A stretch of DNA of 64,000 nucleotides from Lewinella sp050633125 (GTDB taxonomy: Bacteria; Bacteroidota; Bacteroidia; Chitinophagales; Saprospiraceae): assembly GCF_050633125.1 (NCBI RefSeq), contig NZ_JBOEFX010000100.1, forward strand, positions 16,103 through 80,102, written 5' to 3'. Positions within the stretch are counted from its first letter, which is position 1; each line of letters begins with the position of its first letter. This document shows positions 25,471 to 34,924 of the stretch, one piece after another. Below the pieces are notes generated by a model, which saw only the letters and a program-made list of their open reading frames with translations, had not been told where the DNA came from and did no database searches. The translations under genes were made by a program, and so were the position numbers.

Positions 25471-28419
25471 ATGGCTCGTTATAGCATTGTACTGCTGCTC
25501 TGTTTGACTTTTCAGGTGACTCAAGTTTCACTTACTGCCCAGTCTTCTGCTTTTGTTGCGGGAGAATTGTTGGTGCAAATGGAAGAGGGATACAGCTTCC
25601 CATCTTGGTTGCGCGACTGGAATCGTACACACACTGATCAGCAGCAGTTGACGTTGGTAAAAGAAGTGTCTCGACCGGTGAATATATGGTTGGTGCGTTT
25701 TGATGAAATGACTGTTTCAGGAGAGGAACTGATCACGGTTATTCACCCCGATCGCCGCATACGTGCTGTTCAGCATAACCATAGTGTTACGTTGCGTGCC
25801 GTGCCGACGGACGCCCTTTTTGATAGTCAATGGCAATACAACAATACAGGCCAAAGCGGGGGTACTATTGATGCCGATATTGATGCCGTAGAAGCCTGGG
25901 ATGTAACTACTGGCGGCAATACACTTACGGGAGATACCATCGTAGTGGCGGTATTAGATAACGGTATCGATATCACCCACCCTGATTTTCAGGCCAACCG
26001 CTGGTACAACCACGCTGAAATTCCAAATAATGGGATGGATGATGATAACAACGGCTACGTAGATGACTACGAAGGGTGGAGTACCGTGAGTAATAACGAT
26101 AATATTGCGGGCGGATCGCACGGTACTGCTGTTTCGGGTATCATCGGTGCCGATGGCAATAACGAACTGGGCGTAACAGGGGTGAATTGGCACGTGAAGG
26201 TGATGCACATTCGTAATAATTTCAATTCCTCAGAAGCGAAAGTGATTGAAGCTTATTCTTATGCATTGGAGCAACGCCAACGTTACAATGCTTCCGGTGG
26301 GGCAGAAGGCGCTTTTGTGGTAGCTACCAATGCTTCTTGGGGAGTAGATGAAGGGCAGGTGGCTGATGCGCCGATATGGTGTGGATTTTACGATGTACTT
26401 GGTGAAGCTGGAATCATCAATTGTGCAGCCACCGCCAATGACGATATAGATGTTGAAGTATTCGGGGATTTACCTACGGCCTGTCCGAGTGATTATCTCA
26501 TCGCTGTGACCAATACGGATCATAATGATATAAAAGAAGTAGAAGCAGGCTATGGTGCCATAAGTATAGACCTGGGCGCGCCTGGAACCGGGGCTTACAA
26601 TATTACGAATGGTGGTGCTTATGGAGGTTTTGGCGGTACTTCTGGAGCGACGCCTCACGTAGCGGGTACGGCGGCATTGTTGTATAGTTTGGACTGTCCG
26701 GCACTTTCGGCTCTTACCCAAGCTGACCCGGCGGCGGCGGCATTGCTGATCAAAGAAGCGATCCTGGCGGGGGTGGACCCTAATGCCTCGTTGGCAGGAA
26801 TCACCACTACGGGAGGAAGATTGAATGTGGCCAACAGCATCCAGTATCTGCTGAATTTATGCGATGGCTGTATCCCTGCTAGCTCGGTTCAATTGGCTGA
26901 CTTTAGTGTTTCAACAGCGACGATCATTTGGAATACCAATGACAGTCTGGAGTCTGTTGATTTGCGCTGGCGGGCTATTGGTGAGATGAATTGGACCTTG
27001 GTAACCGATGCCCAAAGCCCGTTGGTGATCTCTGGACTGACGGCATGTGGAAGTTATGAATACCAGGTGCAATCGAATTGTGCCAGTGATGTGATTCCGT
27101 TTGGCAATAGCCGGTTTTTTACTACTGATGGATGTTGTACTGCTCCGGAAAACGTGGAGCTTACGCCTTTGTCGGACGAGGTAGTTTCTTTTGTTTGGGC
27201 CCCCGTTACAGCTGCTCAAAGTTTTGAACTTCGTTATCGCGTGCAAGGAACCAGTCCTTGGACGGTACTGTCGAGTACGGTGCCTCAAAATACCGTTGAT
27301 GGCCTAGAACGCTGTACCATTTACGACTACCAGTTGCGCACCGTTTGTGCCGATGAAGTAACAGCCTGGACCGCTTTGACTACTTTTATTACAGGCGGCT
27401 GTGGCCCTTGTTTAGACCTGGATTACTGTATGCCAGAGAATGTTTTCTCTACACAATATGAGCATATTTCACAGATAGAAATAGGAGGTTTCTTTACCAA
27501 TGCGTCGAGTGCAGAAGCCGGAGGGTATGCTGATTTTGGGCAATTGCTTGCAGCACCAGTATTAGAAGCAGGGGTAACCTACCCGATCTTGCTTACTCCT
27601 GGATTTCCTGAAACAGGGGCAGCTTCGGAAGATTGGCGTATCTGGTTAGACCTTGATCACAATGGAAGTTTTACAACCAATGAGATCATTTTTGATGGTG
27701 ACCCTTCTTCTGATCCGGTCAATGGATTTATTACCATTCCTGCCAATACCAACCTCGGAGTAACCAGGATGAGAATCATGATGCAGTTTAGTTTGGCAAA
27801 TTCTAGCCCTTGCCCGTTTGTTGGTAGTTTTGGTGAAATAGAGGATTACTGCGTAGATATCATCGCCATCGAAGAATGTGTTAACCCTTTGGGTTTTGTA
27901 AGGGAGTTTATTGATGCGAATAACGTACAAATTATTTGGGAGGCCGTTCCCGGAGCGCTAGACTACCAGGCGGATTATCGCTCGGCAGGTGGTGTTGATT
28001 GGCTACCAGCTATGGTGACAGGAAATCAGGTGTTACTCTCTGGTCTGGACAGTTGTGCAGAGTACACCTTACGGGTAAAAACGTTGTGCAACGGATCGGA
28101 AAGTGAAAGCTATAGCTTTTTTGATTTTGATACCTGCCCGGTAAATGCAGTTGACTTGTTAGAGAATGAAAAAAGTTGGGTGCTAGCTCCAAATCCGTTT
28201 AATGATCAACTAGAAATAAGGGCTTTGAACTTCCCGACCAGCGGAGATATGACTTTGGCGATAATAGATGGTCTGGGCCGACCATTGGTAAAAGCAAATT
28301 GGCCATTAGGGCAGGGGAGTAGCAAGATTAATATGACTGATTTTCCAGCAGGTTTGTATACCGTTGCCTTGTACCGGAATGGTCAATTGTGGAGTGTGAA
28401 GCGAGCGGTAAAGCAGTAG
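25471..28419 (+). CDS. Secreted subtilisin-like protease with T9SS sorting domain
   Basis: 982 residues. Signal peptide 1-23. S8 peptidase domain about 110-410 with the catalytic triad Asp163 (VAVLDNGID), His217 (GGSHGTAVSG) and Ser391 (GGTSGATPHVAG), plus the oxyanion Asn288 (TNASWG). Fibronectin type III-like repeats follow at about 465-555, 555-645 and 800-890. A GEVED-type domain lies between (about 670-795, with DWRIWLDLDHNG and GEIEDYCVDI). The C-terminus (about 905-982) is a type A type IX secretion signal (VLAPNPFNDQLEI, then PAGLYTVALYRNGQ). It should be exported through the outer membrane by T9SS and attached or released. All catalytic residues are intact. Confidence 0.93.
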   Translation: MARYSIVLLLCLTFQVTQVSLTAQSSAFVAGELLVQMEEGYSFPSWLRDWNRTHTDQQQLTLVKEVSRPVNIWLVRFDEMTVSGEELITVIHPDRRIRAVQHNHSVTLRAVPTDALFDSQWQYNNTGQSGGTIDADIDAVEAWDVTTGGNTLTGDTIVVAVLDNGIDITHPDFQANRWYNHAEIPNNGMDDDNNGYVDDYEGWSTVSNNDNIAGGSHGTAVSGIIGADGNNELGVTGVNWHVKVMHIRNNFNSSEAKVIEAYSYALEQRQRYNASGGAEGAFVVATNASWGVDEGQVADAPIWCGFYDVLGEAGIINCAATANDDIDVEVFGDLPTACPSDYLIAVTNTDHNDIKEVEAGYGAISIDLGAPGTGAYNITNGGAYGGFGGTSGATPHVAGTAALLYSLDCPALSALTQADPAAAALLIKEAILAGVDPNASLAGITTTGGRLNVANSIQYLLNLCDGCIPASSVQLADFSVSTATIIWNTNDSLESVDLRWRAIGEMNWTLVTDAQSPLVISGLTACGSYEYQVQSNCASDVIPFGNSRFFTTDGCCTAPENVELTPLSDEVVSFVWAPVTAAQSFELRYRVQGTSPWTVLSSTVPQNTVDGLERCTIYDYQLRTVCADEVTAWTALTTFITGGCGPCLDLDYCMPENVFSTQYEHISQIEIGGFFTNASSAEAGGYADFGQLLAAPVLEAGVTYPILLTPGFPETGAASEDWRIWLDLDHNGSFTTNEIIFDGDPSSDPVNGFITIPANTNLGVTRMRIMMQFSLANSSPCPFVGSFGEIEDYCVDIIAIEECVNPLGFVREFIDANNVQIIWEAVPGALDYQADYRSAGGVDWLPAMVTGNQVLLSGLDSCAEYTLRVKTLCNGSESESYSFFDFDTCPVNAVDLLENEKSWVLAPNPFNDQLEIRALNFPTSGDMTLAIIDGLGRPLVKANWPLGQGSSKINMTDFPAGLYTVALYRNGQLWSVKRAVKQ

Positions 28420-28424
28420 AATAA

Positions 28425-28976
28425 ATGAAAAACAAAAACAAAGTATTCATCGCCACCAGCCTCGACGGCTACATCGCTGATAAAAATGGCGGCATCGACT
28501 GGTTGTTTTCTATCCCTAACCCAGATCAAATAGATATGGGTTACAGCGCATTTACGGCCCAGATAGATGCGTTGGTGATGGGGAGAACCACCTTTGAAAC
28601 AGTTTGCGGCTTTGATGTAGATTGGCCTTACAAAAAGCCAGTGTTTGTTTTGAGCCGTACCTTGACAGAGATACCTGCAGCGTACAAAGACAAAGTTTTC
28701 CTGGTGAAGGGTACTTTGACAGAGGTTTTGGCACACATTCATGAGCAGGGTTTTCATCATCTTTATATTGATGGAGGGGCGACGATTCAGAGCTTTTTGA
28801 AAGAAGACTTGATTGATGAGATGATCATCACTACGATTCCTGTATTGCTGGGCGGCGGTTCTCCTTTGTTTGGGGATCTATCAGCGACATTGGCATTTGA
28901 GTGTACGGGGTCCACGATTTTCTTGGATAAGGTGGTACAAAATCATTACCGAAGAGTTCGGGAAACGCATCAATAG
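28425..28976 (+). CDS. Dihydrofolate reductase-like (RibD C-terminal) protein
   Basis: 183 residues of the RibD_C/DHFR-like fold. KVFIATSLDGYIADKNGGIDWL at the start (quoted part SLDGYIADKNG), VMGRTTFETV, KPVFVLSRTL, HLYIDGGATIQSFL and PVLLGGGSPLFG are all family blocks that bind NADPH. Stand-alone members reduce unknown substrates; it is not a true folA. It starts 5 nt after the protease stop and its 3' end overlaps cydB (convergent) by 7 nt. Confidence 0.9.
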   Translation: MKNKNKVFIATSLDGYIADKNGGIDWLFSIPNPDQIDMGYSAFTAQIDALVMGRTTFETVCGFDVDWPYKKPVFVLSRTLTEIPAAYKDKVFLVKGTLTEVLAHIHEQGFHHLYIDGGATIQSFLKEDLIDEMIITTIPVLLGGGSPLFGDLSATLAFECTGSTIFLDKVVQNHYRRVRETHQ

Positions 28977-30004
28977 CTGGTCTCATCTAGCTCTACCTTT
29001 CCTGCAAAAGTTTTGTAAACGAAAAAAGTATAACCACTGACGAGCGGTATTCCAATTGCGGCAAAAAGCAGCATAATACCCAGCGATTTCTCTGAAGAGG
29101 CGGCATTGTACACATCCAGGCTATAGGCTGGATCAGTGGTTGATAAAAGAATGGTCGGGTAGACTTCGATGGCTACCAAGATCAGCAAAAAAGCGATGCT
29201 GAGTGCCGAAAAGAAAAAGGCTTGCCGAAACTTGCGCTTACTGGCCAGACGAGGGATGTTGGCGATACTCAAAAAGGCTAAAATAGGAACGATAAACAAT
29301 GCTGGGTTTCCACGGAAGTCATCGGATAAATGCGGGATGTAAATTAAGGTGTATAGACTGGTAATACTGAACAAAACAATAAAAGCAATAATGCCCCGCT
29401 TGAGCAATATGGTGAGTTTGGCATACAGCCGCCCCTCTGTTTTCATCAATAGGTAGATGGCACCGTGCATCATGAACAGGGCTAGGGTAGTAAGCCCCAT
29501 TAAAATAGCATAGGGATTGAGAAAGGCCAGCCAGTCACCTGAGTATTCTTTGTCAGCCCCAATGGGCATTCCTTGCAATACATTACCCAATACGACACCT
29601 AGCGCTATTGCCAAGGTGATACTAGCTATGCTGTAGGTAATATCCCAGGTTTTTCGCCACCACAGCATGGGTTCCTTACTTCGGAACTCAATACTGATAG
29701 CGCGTAGAATCAAAAACAGGAGAAATAACATAAACGGAATATACATGGCCGAAAAAAGGGTGGCATAAACGTGCGGGAACCCTGCGAAAAGTGCGCCGCC
29801 ACCAATGACTAGCCATACCTCGTTACCGTCCCACACCGGGCCGATAGCATTGAGGGCAATCCGACGACTTTGTTCCTTACGGAAAAACAAATGCCAAGCA
29901 CCGGCACCAAGATCAAAACCATCGAGAATAGCATAGCCGGAAAAGACGGCTCCTACTACCAAAAACCATAAAGTGGGATAATCAAAGCCAAGAAAAGTTG
30001 CCAT
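28970..30004 (-). CDS. cydB: Cytochrome bd quinol oxidase subunit II
   Basis: 344-residue membrane protein, partner of CydA in oxygen reduction by quinol. WFLVVGAVFSGYAILDGFDLGAGAWHLF at the start (quoted part ILDGFDLGAG) and the IGPVWDGNEVWL block are diagnostic. Eight or nine hydrophobic segments. ATG at 30004, 52 nt after cydA. No cydX-like small ORF or cydDC is visible here. Confidence 0.95.
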   Translation of the reverse strand: MATFLGFDYPTLWFLVVGAVFSGYAILDGFDLGAGAWHLFFRKEQSRRIALNAIGPVWDGNEVWLVIGGGALFAGFPHVYATLFSAMYIPFMLFLLFLILRAISIEFRSKEPMLWWRKTWDITYSIASITLAIALGVVLGNVLQGMPIGADKEYSGDWLAFLNPYAILMGLTTLALFMMHGAIYLLMKTEGRLYAKLTILLKRGIIAFIVLFSITSLYTLIYIPHLSDDFRGNPALFIVPILAFLSIANIPRLASKRKFRQAFFFSALSIAFLLILVAIEVYPTILLSTTDPAYSLDVYNAASSEKSLGIMLLFAAIGIPLVSGYTFFVYKTFAGKVELDETSY

Positions 30005-30056
30005 AAGGAGAGGAATTAGAATTGTTGTTGGAAGAGAAGGTGCATGATATCATTGA

Positions 30057-31424
30057 TTATCCATCAATCATGGCTTTTTGTTTTGGGCGTTGATCTATGA
30101 GGTCGTGGTCATCGGGGCCGTGTTTGATCTTCTTATTGAGCAGGTAGATGAAAAGGGAAAAGAGCAATAAGTAGACAATGCTAAACATAATGAGCGAGAA
30201 GAGGACCTGGTTGGCAGTGACAACCTTGGATAAGGCATCGGAGGTCCGCAAGTGGCCATACACCACCCAAGGTTGTCGGCCCATTTCGGCAGCAAACCAG
30301 CCTACCTGATTGGCCACTTGGGGAAGCAGTACTGCCCAGGCAAAAATGGTGAGTAGCCAGCGGTGTTCGAAAAGCTTGCCACGCCACCATTGCCACGAAG
30401 CGTAGAGTGTGAGGCCGATCAGAGCCATTCCAATGGCGATCATCAGATGATAAAACTGAAAGATGGCATTAAGTGCCCCAGGGCGATCTTCTTCCGGGAA
30501 AGCATTGAGCCCCGTTACGGGTGCGTCGAAGTCAAAGTGGGTAAGAAAGCTGAGCCCGCCAGGGATTTTGAGGCCTGTCACCTGTTGTTTTTCTTTATCT
30601 ACCCAGCCGAATAAGTACATATCTGCAGGTGCCAGCGTATCAAAGTGGCCTTCTAGCGCCGCCAGCTTGGCCGGTTGATTTACAGCGACACCATCAGCTG
30701 AGCGGTGTCCGGTAAATAACTGAGCCAGCGAAAAAACGGTAGCGACACCCAGCGCAATCTTGAACGCTTTTTTAGATAATTCTACGTGTCTCCCTTTAAG
30801 GAGGTAGTAGGCGTGGACACTCATGACCAAAAAGGCTCCTGCCAGAAAAGCTCCAATCCATACATGGGAAAGGCGATCGACACTGGAAGGGTTGAAGACC
30901 ATGGCCCAAAAATCGGTAATCTCTGCTCGGGCTTCCATCCCTTCTCCTACAATGTGATAGCCTGCTGGGGTTTGTTGCCAACTGTTGGCCACTACGATCC
31001 ATACGGCCGAGAACATGGAGCCCAGCCAAACACCCAGCGTAGCAATGAAGTGAACCTTGGAGCTCACTCGGTTCCAACCAAAAAGTAAGACGCCGAGGAA
31101 GCCGCTCTCGAGTGCAAAAGCAAAAATGCCCTCGGCGGCAAGCGCGCTACCAAAAACATCACCGACGTAGCGGGAGTAGGTCGCCCAGTTGGTACCAAAC
31201 TCAAATTCCATGACAATGCCCGTAGCAACACCAATACCAAAGGTGAGCGCGAAAATTTTCGTCCAAAAACGAGCCATTGTCTCGTAAACTTTGTCACCCG
31301 TACGGAGATACTGCCCCTCCATGATTACCATAATCAAGCCCAGCCCAATGCTGAGAGGGGGGTAGATATAGTGAAAAGAGATGGTGAAGGCAAACTGGAG
31401 TCGGGAAAGAATTTCAACATCCAT
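30057..31424 (-). CDS. cydA: Cytochrome bd quinol oxidase subunit I (short Q-loop)
   Basis: Carries the haems of the bd-type terminal oxidase. About 455 residues from the ATG at 31424; a GTG two codons earlier is possible. Axial His18 is in SFHYIYPPLS; the quinol-site motif GRQPWVVYG is present. Length is nearer to short Q-loop members than to the 522-residue E. coli protein. It is transcribed divergently from the persulfide dioxygenase gene, with two palindromic sites in the shared 264-bp region. Cytochrome bd is known to resist sulfide, which fits the neighbourhood. Confidence 0.95.
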   Translation of the reverse strand: MDVEILSRLQFAFTISFHYIYPPLSIGLGLIMVIMEGQYLRTGDKVYETMARFWTKIFALTFGIGVATGIVMEFEFGTNWATYSRYVGDVFGSALAAEGIFAFALESGFLGVLLFGWNRVSSKVHFIATLGVWLGSMFSAVWIVVANSWQQTPAGYHIVGEGMEARAEITDFWAMVFNPSSVDRLSHVWIGAFLAGAFLVMSVHAYYLLKGRHVELSKKAFKIALGVATVFSLAQLFTGHRSADGVAVNQPAKLAALEGHFDTLAPADMYLFGWVDKEKQQVTGLKIPGGLSFLTHFDFDAPVTGLNAFPEEDRPGALNAIFQFYHLMIAIGMALIGLTLYASWQWWRGKLFEHRWLLTIFAWAVLLPQVANQVGWFAAEMGRQPWVVYGHLRTSDALSKVVTANQVLFSLIMFSIVYLLLFSLFIYLLNKKIKHGPDDHDLIDQRPKQKAMIDG

Positions 31425-31529
31425 CAGCACTTGTTTTGAGCAATTAAGAATTTGTTAGTCTTACTATTTTAAACAGTATAGAGCTACGTTTTAATAACAC
31501 CTCTTGAGGTTTTTATTCTTGTTTAGAGT

Positions 31530-31545
31530 CATTCTATATAGAATG
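31530..31545. promoter_or_regulatory. 16-bp perfect palindrome
   Basis: CATTCTATATAGAATG reads identically on both strands. Located between the divergent cydA and persulfide dioxygenase genes. A candidate operator for a dimeric repressor. Confidence 0.55.
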
Positions 31546-31575
31546 TAAAATACCTGAAAAAACTTGACTTTCTAA

Positions 31576-31589
31576 GTGATCAAGGTCAC
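31576..31589. promoter_or_regulatory. Crp/Fnr-type site GTGATCAAGGTCAC
   Basis: Matches the core TGTGA-N6-TCACA of Crp-family regulators at eight of eight GTGA/TCAC positions. One of four identical cores in intergenic DNA of this window. Confidence 0.6.
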
Positions 31590-31688
31590 GATTGGGGAAA
31601 AGGAACAGCGGAACACTTTAATATATGAACACATTTTCATACTTTTATCCGGTAGCAAGCAGTTCTGCCGGAAGAAAATAGAGAAAAT

Positions 31689-33107
31689 ATGATCATTGAG
31701 CAAATTTACACGGGGTGTTTGGCCCAGGGAGCTTATTATATAGAAAGTGAAGGAGAAGCCGTTATTATTGACCCTTTACGGGAAACGCAGCCCTATTTGG
31801 AACGTGCCAATAAGAATGGTGCCAAGATCAAATACATTTTTGAGACCCACTTTCATGCGGATTTTGTTTCCGGTCATTTGGATTTAGCAAAGAAGACGGG
31901 GGCGGTCATTGTTTACGGGCCAACTGCGGATACTGCTTATGAGAAGCACCTTGCTACCGACGGCGAAGAATTCAAAGTAGGAGCGCTCACTTTCCGGGTT
32001 TTACATACCCCTGGGCATACGCCAGAGAGCACAAGTTATCTATTGCTGGATGCCAATGGGAAAGAGCACGCTGTCTTTACCGGTGATACATTATTTATTG
32101 GTGATGTAGGGCGCCCTGATCTGGCTCAAAAGAAAGGAAGTCTAACGAAGGAAGATCTAGCGGGATGGTTGTACGATAGCTTGCGAAATAAAATAATGAC
32201 CCTGCCCGACGAGACGATTGTTTATCCGGCACACGGTGCCGGTTCGGCTTGTGGTAAAAACATGAGTTCAGAAACCTGGAGCACTTTGGGTGAGCAAAAA
32301 AACTCGAACTATGCCCTGCGTGCGGACATGACCAAAGAGGAGTTTATTAAAGAAGTAACGGATGGCTTGCTACCACCGCCACAGTATTTTGCTAAAAATG
32401 CAAAACTCAATAAAACAGGCTACGAAAGTATTGATGAGGTGATGGAGAAAGGTGCGAATCCTTTGAGTCCGCGAGAATTTGAAGCGGTAGCAGAGAGCAC
32501 TGATGCGTTGGTTTTAGATGTGCGCAACCGCGAAGATTTTGTACAAGGTTTTATTCCTAATTCGATTTTTATAGGTTTAGATGGCAGTTTTGCTCCTTGG
32601 GTAGGTGCATTGATTGCTGATTTGCAGCAGCCGATTTTACTGGTTGCGCCAGCAGGTCAGGAGGCCGAAGCCGTAAAGCGACTCGCGCGAGTGGGTTACG
32701 ATAATACCTTGGGCTACCTCGAAGGAGGAATGGCCGGCTGGAAGAAAGCAGGAAAGGAAGCAGACGAAATTGAAAGTATCAACGCATCGGAGTTTGCCAA
32801 ACAGCAACAAGCGGGTGAAATCCACATACTGGATGTACGCAAACCCGGTGAATGGTCGGGAGAGCATTTGGAAGGTGCGCAGCATTTTCCTTTGGATTTT
32901 CTGAACAACCACATGGGGTCCATCGATCCGAAGCAAACTTATTACGTACACTGCCGCAGTGGTTATCGATCTACAATTGCGGCCTCTATCCTGCGAGCAC
33001 GAGGCTACAAAAAACTCATCAACGTGCAGGATAAGTTTGAAGCTTTTGGAAAAGCCGGAATGGCGGTGACTGATTTTGTTTGTCCAACTACTCAAGTGAA
33101 CGGCTAG
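31689..33107 (+). CDS. Persulfide dioxygenase-rhodanese fusion (CstB-like), copy 1
   Basis: 472 residues. N-terminal metallo-beta-lactamase fold (about 1-240) with ETHFHADFVSGH (His54, His56, Asp58), HTPGHTPES and FTGDTLFIGDVGRPDLA: the iron-binding pattern of ETHE1/CstB persulfide dioxygenases, which oxidise glutathione- or other persulfides to sulfite. A first rhodanese-like domain (about 255-355) lacks the active cysteine (LLVAPAGQE in its place). A second (about 375-465) has an intact CRSGYRS loop. CstB of staphylococci has the same general order. It heads the sulfur cluster downstream of a Crp-type site. A second copy is at 38689. Confidence 0.88.
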   Translation: MIIEQIYTGCLAQGAYYIESEGEAVIIDPLRETQPYLERANKNGAKIKYIFETHFHADFVSGHLDLAKKTGAVIVYGPTADTAYEKHLATDGEEFKVGALTFRVLHTPGHTPESTSYLLLDANGKEHAVFTGDTLFIGDVGRPDLAQKKGSLTKEDLAGWLYDSLRNKIMTLPDETIVYPAHGAGSACGKNMSSETWSTLGEQKNSNYALRADMTKEEFIKEVTDGLLPPPQYFAKNAKLNKTGYESIDEVMEKGANPLSPREFEAVAESTDALVLDVRNREDFVQGFIPNSIFIGLDGSFAPWVGALIADLQQPILLVAPAGQEAEAVKRLARVGYDNTLGYLEGGMAGWKKAGKEADEIESINASEFAKQQQAGEIHILDVRKPGEWSGEHLEGAQHFPLDFLNNHMGSIDPKQTYYVHCRSGYRSTIAASILRARGYKKLINVQDKFEAFGKAGMAVTDFVCPTTQVNG

Positions 33108-33152
33108 TTAATTCAATGCTATTCCTAAGCTCTTAGCCAAAAAAGAAAATTT

Positions 33153-34778
33153 ATGAAATACGGTTTTGTCATAGACAATCGGAAATGTATTGGTTGTCAT
33201 GCTTGTACGACTGCTTGTAAATCGGAGCACAATGTACCCGTGGGCGTCAATCGTACCTGGGTAAAGCAGGTAGAAAAAGGTGAATTTCCCGATTCCCGGC
33301 GCTTGTTCTCGGTGATGCGTTGCAACCATTGTACGGATGCACCCTGTGTGGAAATTTGTCCGACGGAGGCACTCTTTGTAAGAGAAGACGGTATTGTGGA
33401 TTTTGATAAGGATCGCTGCATCGGGTGTAAATCTTGTATGCAGGCCTGTCCTTATGATGCGCTTTACATTGACCCGGAAACAAGTACAGCGGCCAAGTGC
33501 AACTACTGCGCCCACCGCATAGATGTAGGGTTGGAGCCCGCCTGTGTAAACGTATGCCCAGAGCATGCGATCATCTCTGGTGATATGGAAGACGCTGGTT
33601 CGGAAATAGCCCAGTTGCTAGCTCGCCAAGCCGTGAAAGTTCGAAAACCTGAGAAAGGTACTCAACCCAATCTCTTCTATATAGATGCGGATGAAGCGTC
33701 GCTCAACCCATCGGCAACAGTGGATACAGGGAAGTATCTCTGGAACTCGCAAACAACAGGCGTAGGGCATTTTGCCAAAGAAGCTGAAAAACTGGCCTTC
33801 AGTAATGGTGATGTAATAGCAGCGGTACTAGAAGCCAATAACCAATACACGAATGCTGGAGAAGTAGCCAAGGATGGCCCCAAGAAATCGGTAGAAGTAC
33901 TGATGGGCAAGGAAGCCCGCCGGGTTTATGATACACCCAACAAAGGAATTCTTTGGGGCTGGGAAGTATCGGGTTACGTATGGACCAAGGCCATCTCGGC
34001 AGGCGTGCTGCTGGTGCTCTTTTTGGCCACGTTTTTTGGTGATGTGGTGCCAACGGTTGCTACCCAGTGGTGGACTTACGGTCTGGGCCTGGTGTTTTTG
34101 TCACTGACCGGTTTGTTGCTGGTGATGGATTTGGACCAGCCGAAGCGCTTCCTTTACGTATTGCTGCGGCCGCATTGGGGCTCATGGTTGGTTAAAGGTG
34201 GGTACACGATTACCGTTTATGGCGGTTTGTTGACGCTGTTGATGGCTGGGCTGTTTTTTGGATGGGAAAGCCTAAATGAAATAGCGACCTGGATTACAGC
34301 TGCCGTGGCGGTTGTGGTAGCCGTATATACTGCTTTTCTATTTGGACAAGCGAAAGGCCGCGATTTTTGGCAAAGCCCGACGCTGGCTATCCATATGTTG
34401 GTACATAGCTTTATGGCGGGGGCGGCAACCTTGGCGCTGGTTGCTTTGCTGACGAATGACAGCTTGGGTTGGACTGACTTTCTGGCAACGGTAATGGCTG
34501 TGGGGATTGGGGTGAACCTGCTGACAATGGTCGTAGAATTGACGATGACGCACCCTACCGTTGCGGCCCATGAAGTGGTAAAGATGATAACCAAAGGCCG
34601 CTACGCTACGACCTTTTACCTGGGAGCAGTACTGCTGGGGAATATCATTCCACTGGTGTTATTGCTGATGGGGGCTAGCCAGATGATGATTGCTTTGGCT
34701 GGTATAATGGTACTGGCTGGTATTTATTTCACTGAAAAAATATGGGTGGAAGCGCCACAGCGGATTTCGTTGAGCTAA
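33153..34778 (+). CDS. Fused 4Fe-4S ferredoxin / NrfD-DmsC-like membrane subunit
   Basis: 541 residues, electron-transfer and membrane-anchor subunits in one chain. The N-terminal half has sixteen cysteines for four [4Fe-4S] clusters: positions 12/15/18/22, 57/60/65/69, 89/92/95/99 and 116/119/131/135. From about residue 270, eight or more helices follow, with the NrfD-type loop VMDLDQPKRFLYVLLRP and SWLVKGGYTI. In DMSO reductase, polysulfide reductase and sulfite dehydrogenase SoeABC these are separate B and C proteins. The catalytic subunit follows 146 nt downstream. It should pass electrons between the molybdenum subunit and quinone. Confidence 0.88.
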   Translation: MKYGFVIDNRKCIGCHACTTACKSEHNVPVGVNRTWVKQVEKGEFPDSRRLFSVMRCNHCTDAPCVEICPTEALFVREDGIVDFDKDRCIGCKSCMQACPYDALYIDPETSTAAKCNYCAHRIDVGLEPACVNVCPEHAIISGDMEDAGSEIAQLLARQAVKVRKPEKGTQPNLFYIDADEASLNPSATVDTGKYLWNSQTTGVGHFAKEAEKLAFSNGDVIAAVLEANNQYTNAGEVAKDGPKKSVEVLMGKEARRVYDTPNKGILWGWEVSGYVWTKAISAGVLLVLFLATFFGDVVPTVATQWWTYGLGLVFLSLTGLLLVMDLDQPKRFLYVLLRPHWGSWLVKGGYTITVYGGLLTLLMAGLFFGWESLNEIATWITAAVAVVVAVYTAFLFGQAKGRDFWQSPTLAIHMLVHSFMAGAATLALVALLTNDSLGWTDFLATVMAVGIGVNLLTMVVELTMTHPTVAAHEVVKMITKGRYATTFYLGAVLLGNIIPLVLLLMGASQMMIALAGIMVLAGIYFTEKIWVEAPQRISLS

Positions 34779-34789
34779 GGAAGTAGTCT

Positions 34790-34910
34790 CCAAAAACGCG
34801 CAAGCTGCCTGGAGGGCCTGAACGAAGTGAAGGGCCACGCCCATAGAAGGGCGGGGCGGAGCAAAGCGAACCCCAGAAGGGAGCGACCCGAAGGGATGCG
34901 CCCAAAAAGA
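34790..34910. repeat. GC-rich hairpin-rich element inside the operon
   Basis: About 120 bp of short complementary words: CGCCC / GGGCG (34838-34842, 34849-34853), GGCC repeats, and GAACGAAGTGAAGGGCC, GGAGCAAAGCGAACCCC and GGAGCGACCCGAAGGG units (each G-run, CGAA, then matching run). It resembles the 21755-21875 cluster in style and fills the gap between the two oxidoreductase genes. Confidence 0.55.
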
Positions 34911-34924
34911 AAAAAGTAAGAAGC

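Larger units (their letters stand above)
31425..31688. other. Shared control region of cydA and the persulfide dioxygenase gene
   Basis: 264 bp with the perfect 16-bp palindrome at 31530, the GTGA-N6-TCAC site at 31576 and TACTTTTA at 31640-31647 (one mismatch from TAnnTTTG) facing the plus-strand gene. The GTGA site centre would lie about 70 bp before the predicted start, a class I activator position. Confidence 0.5.
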
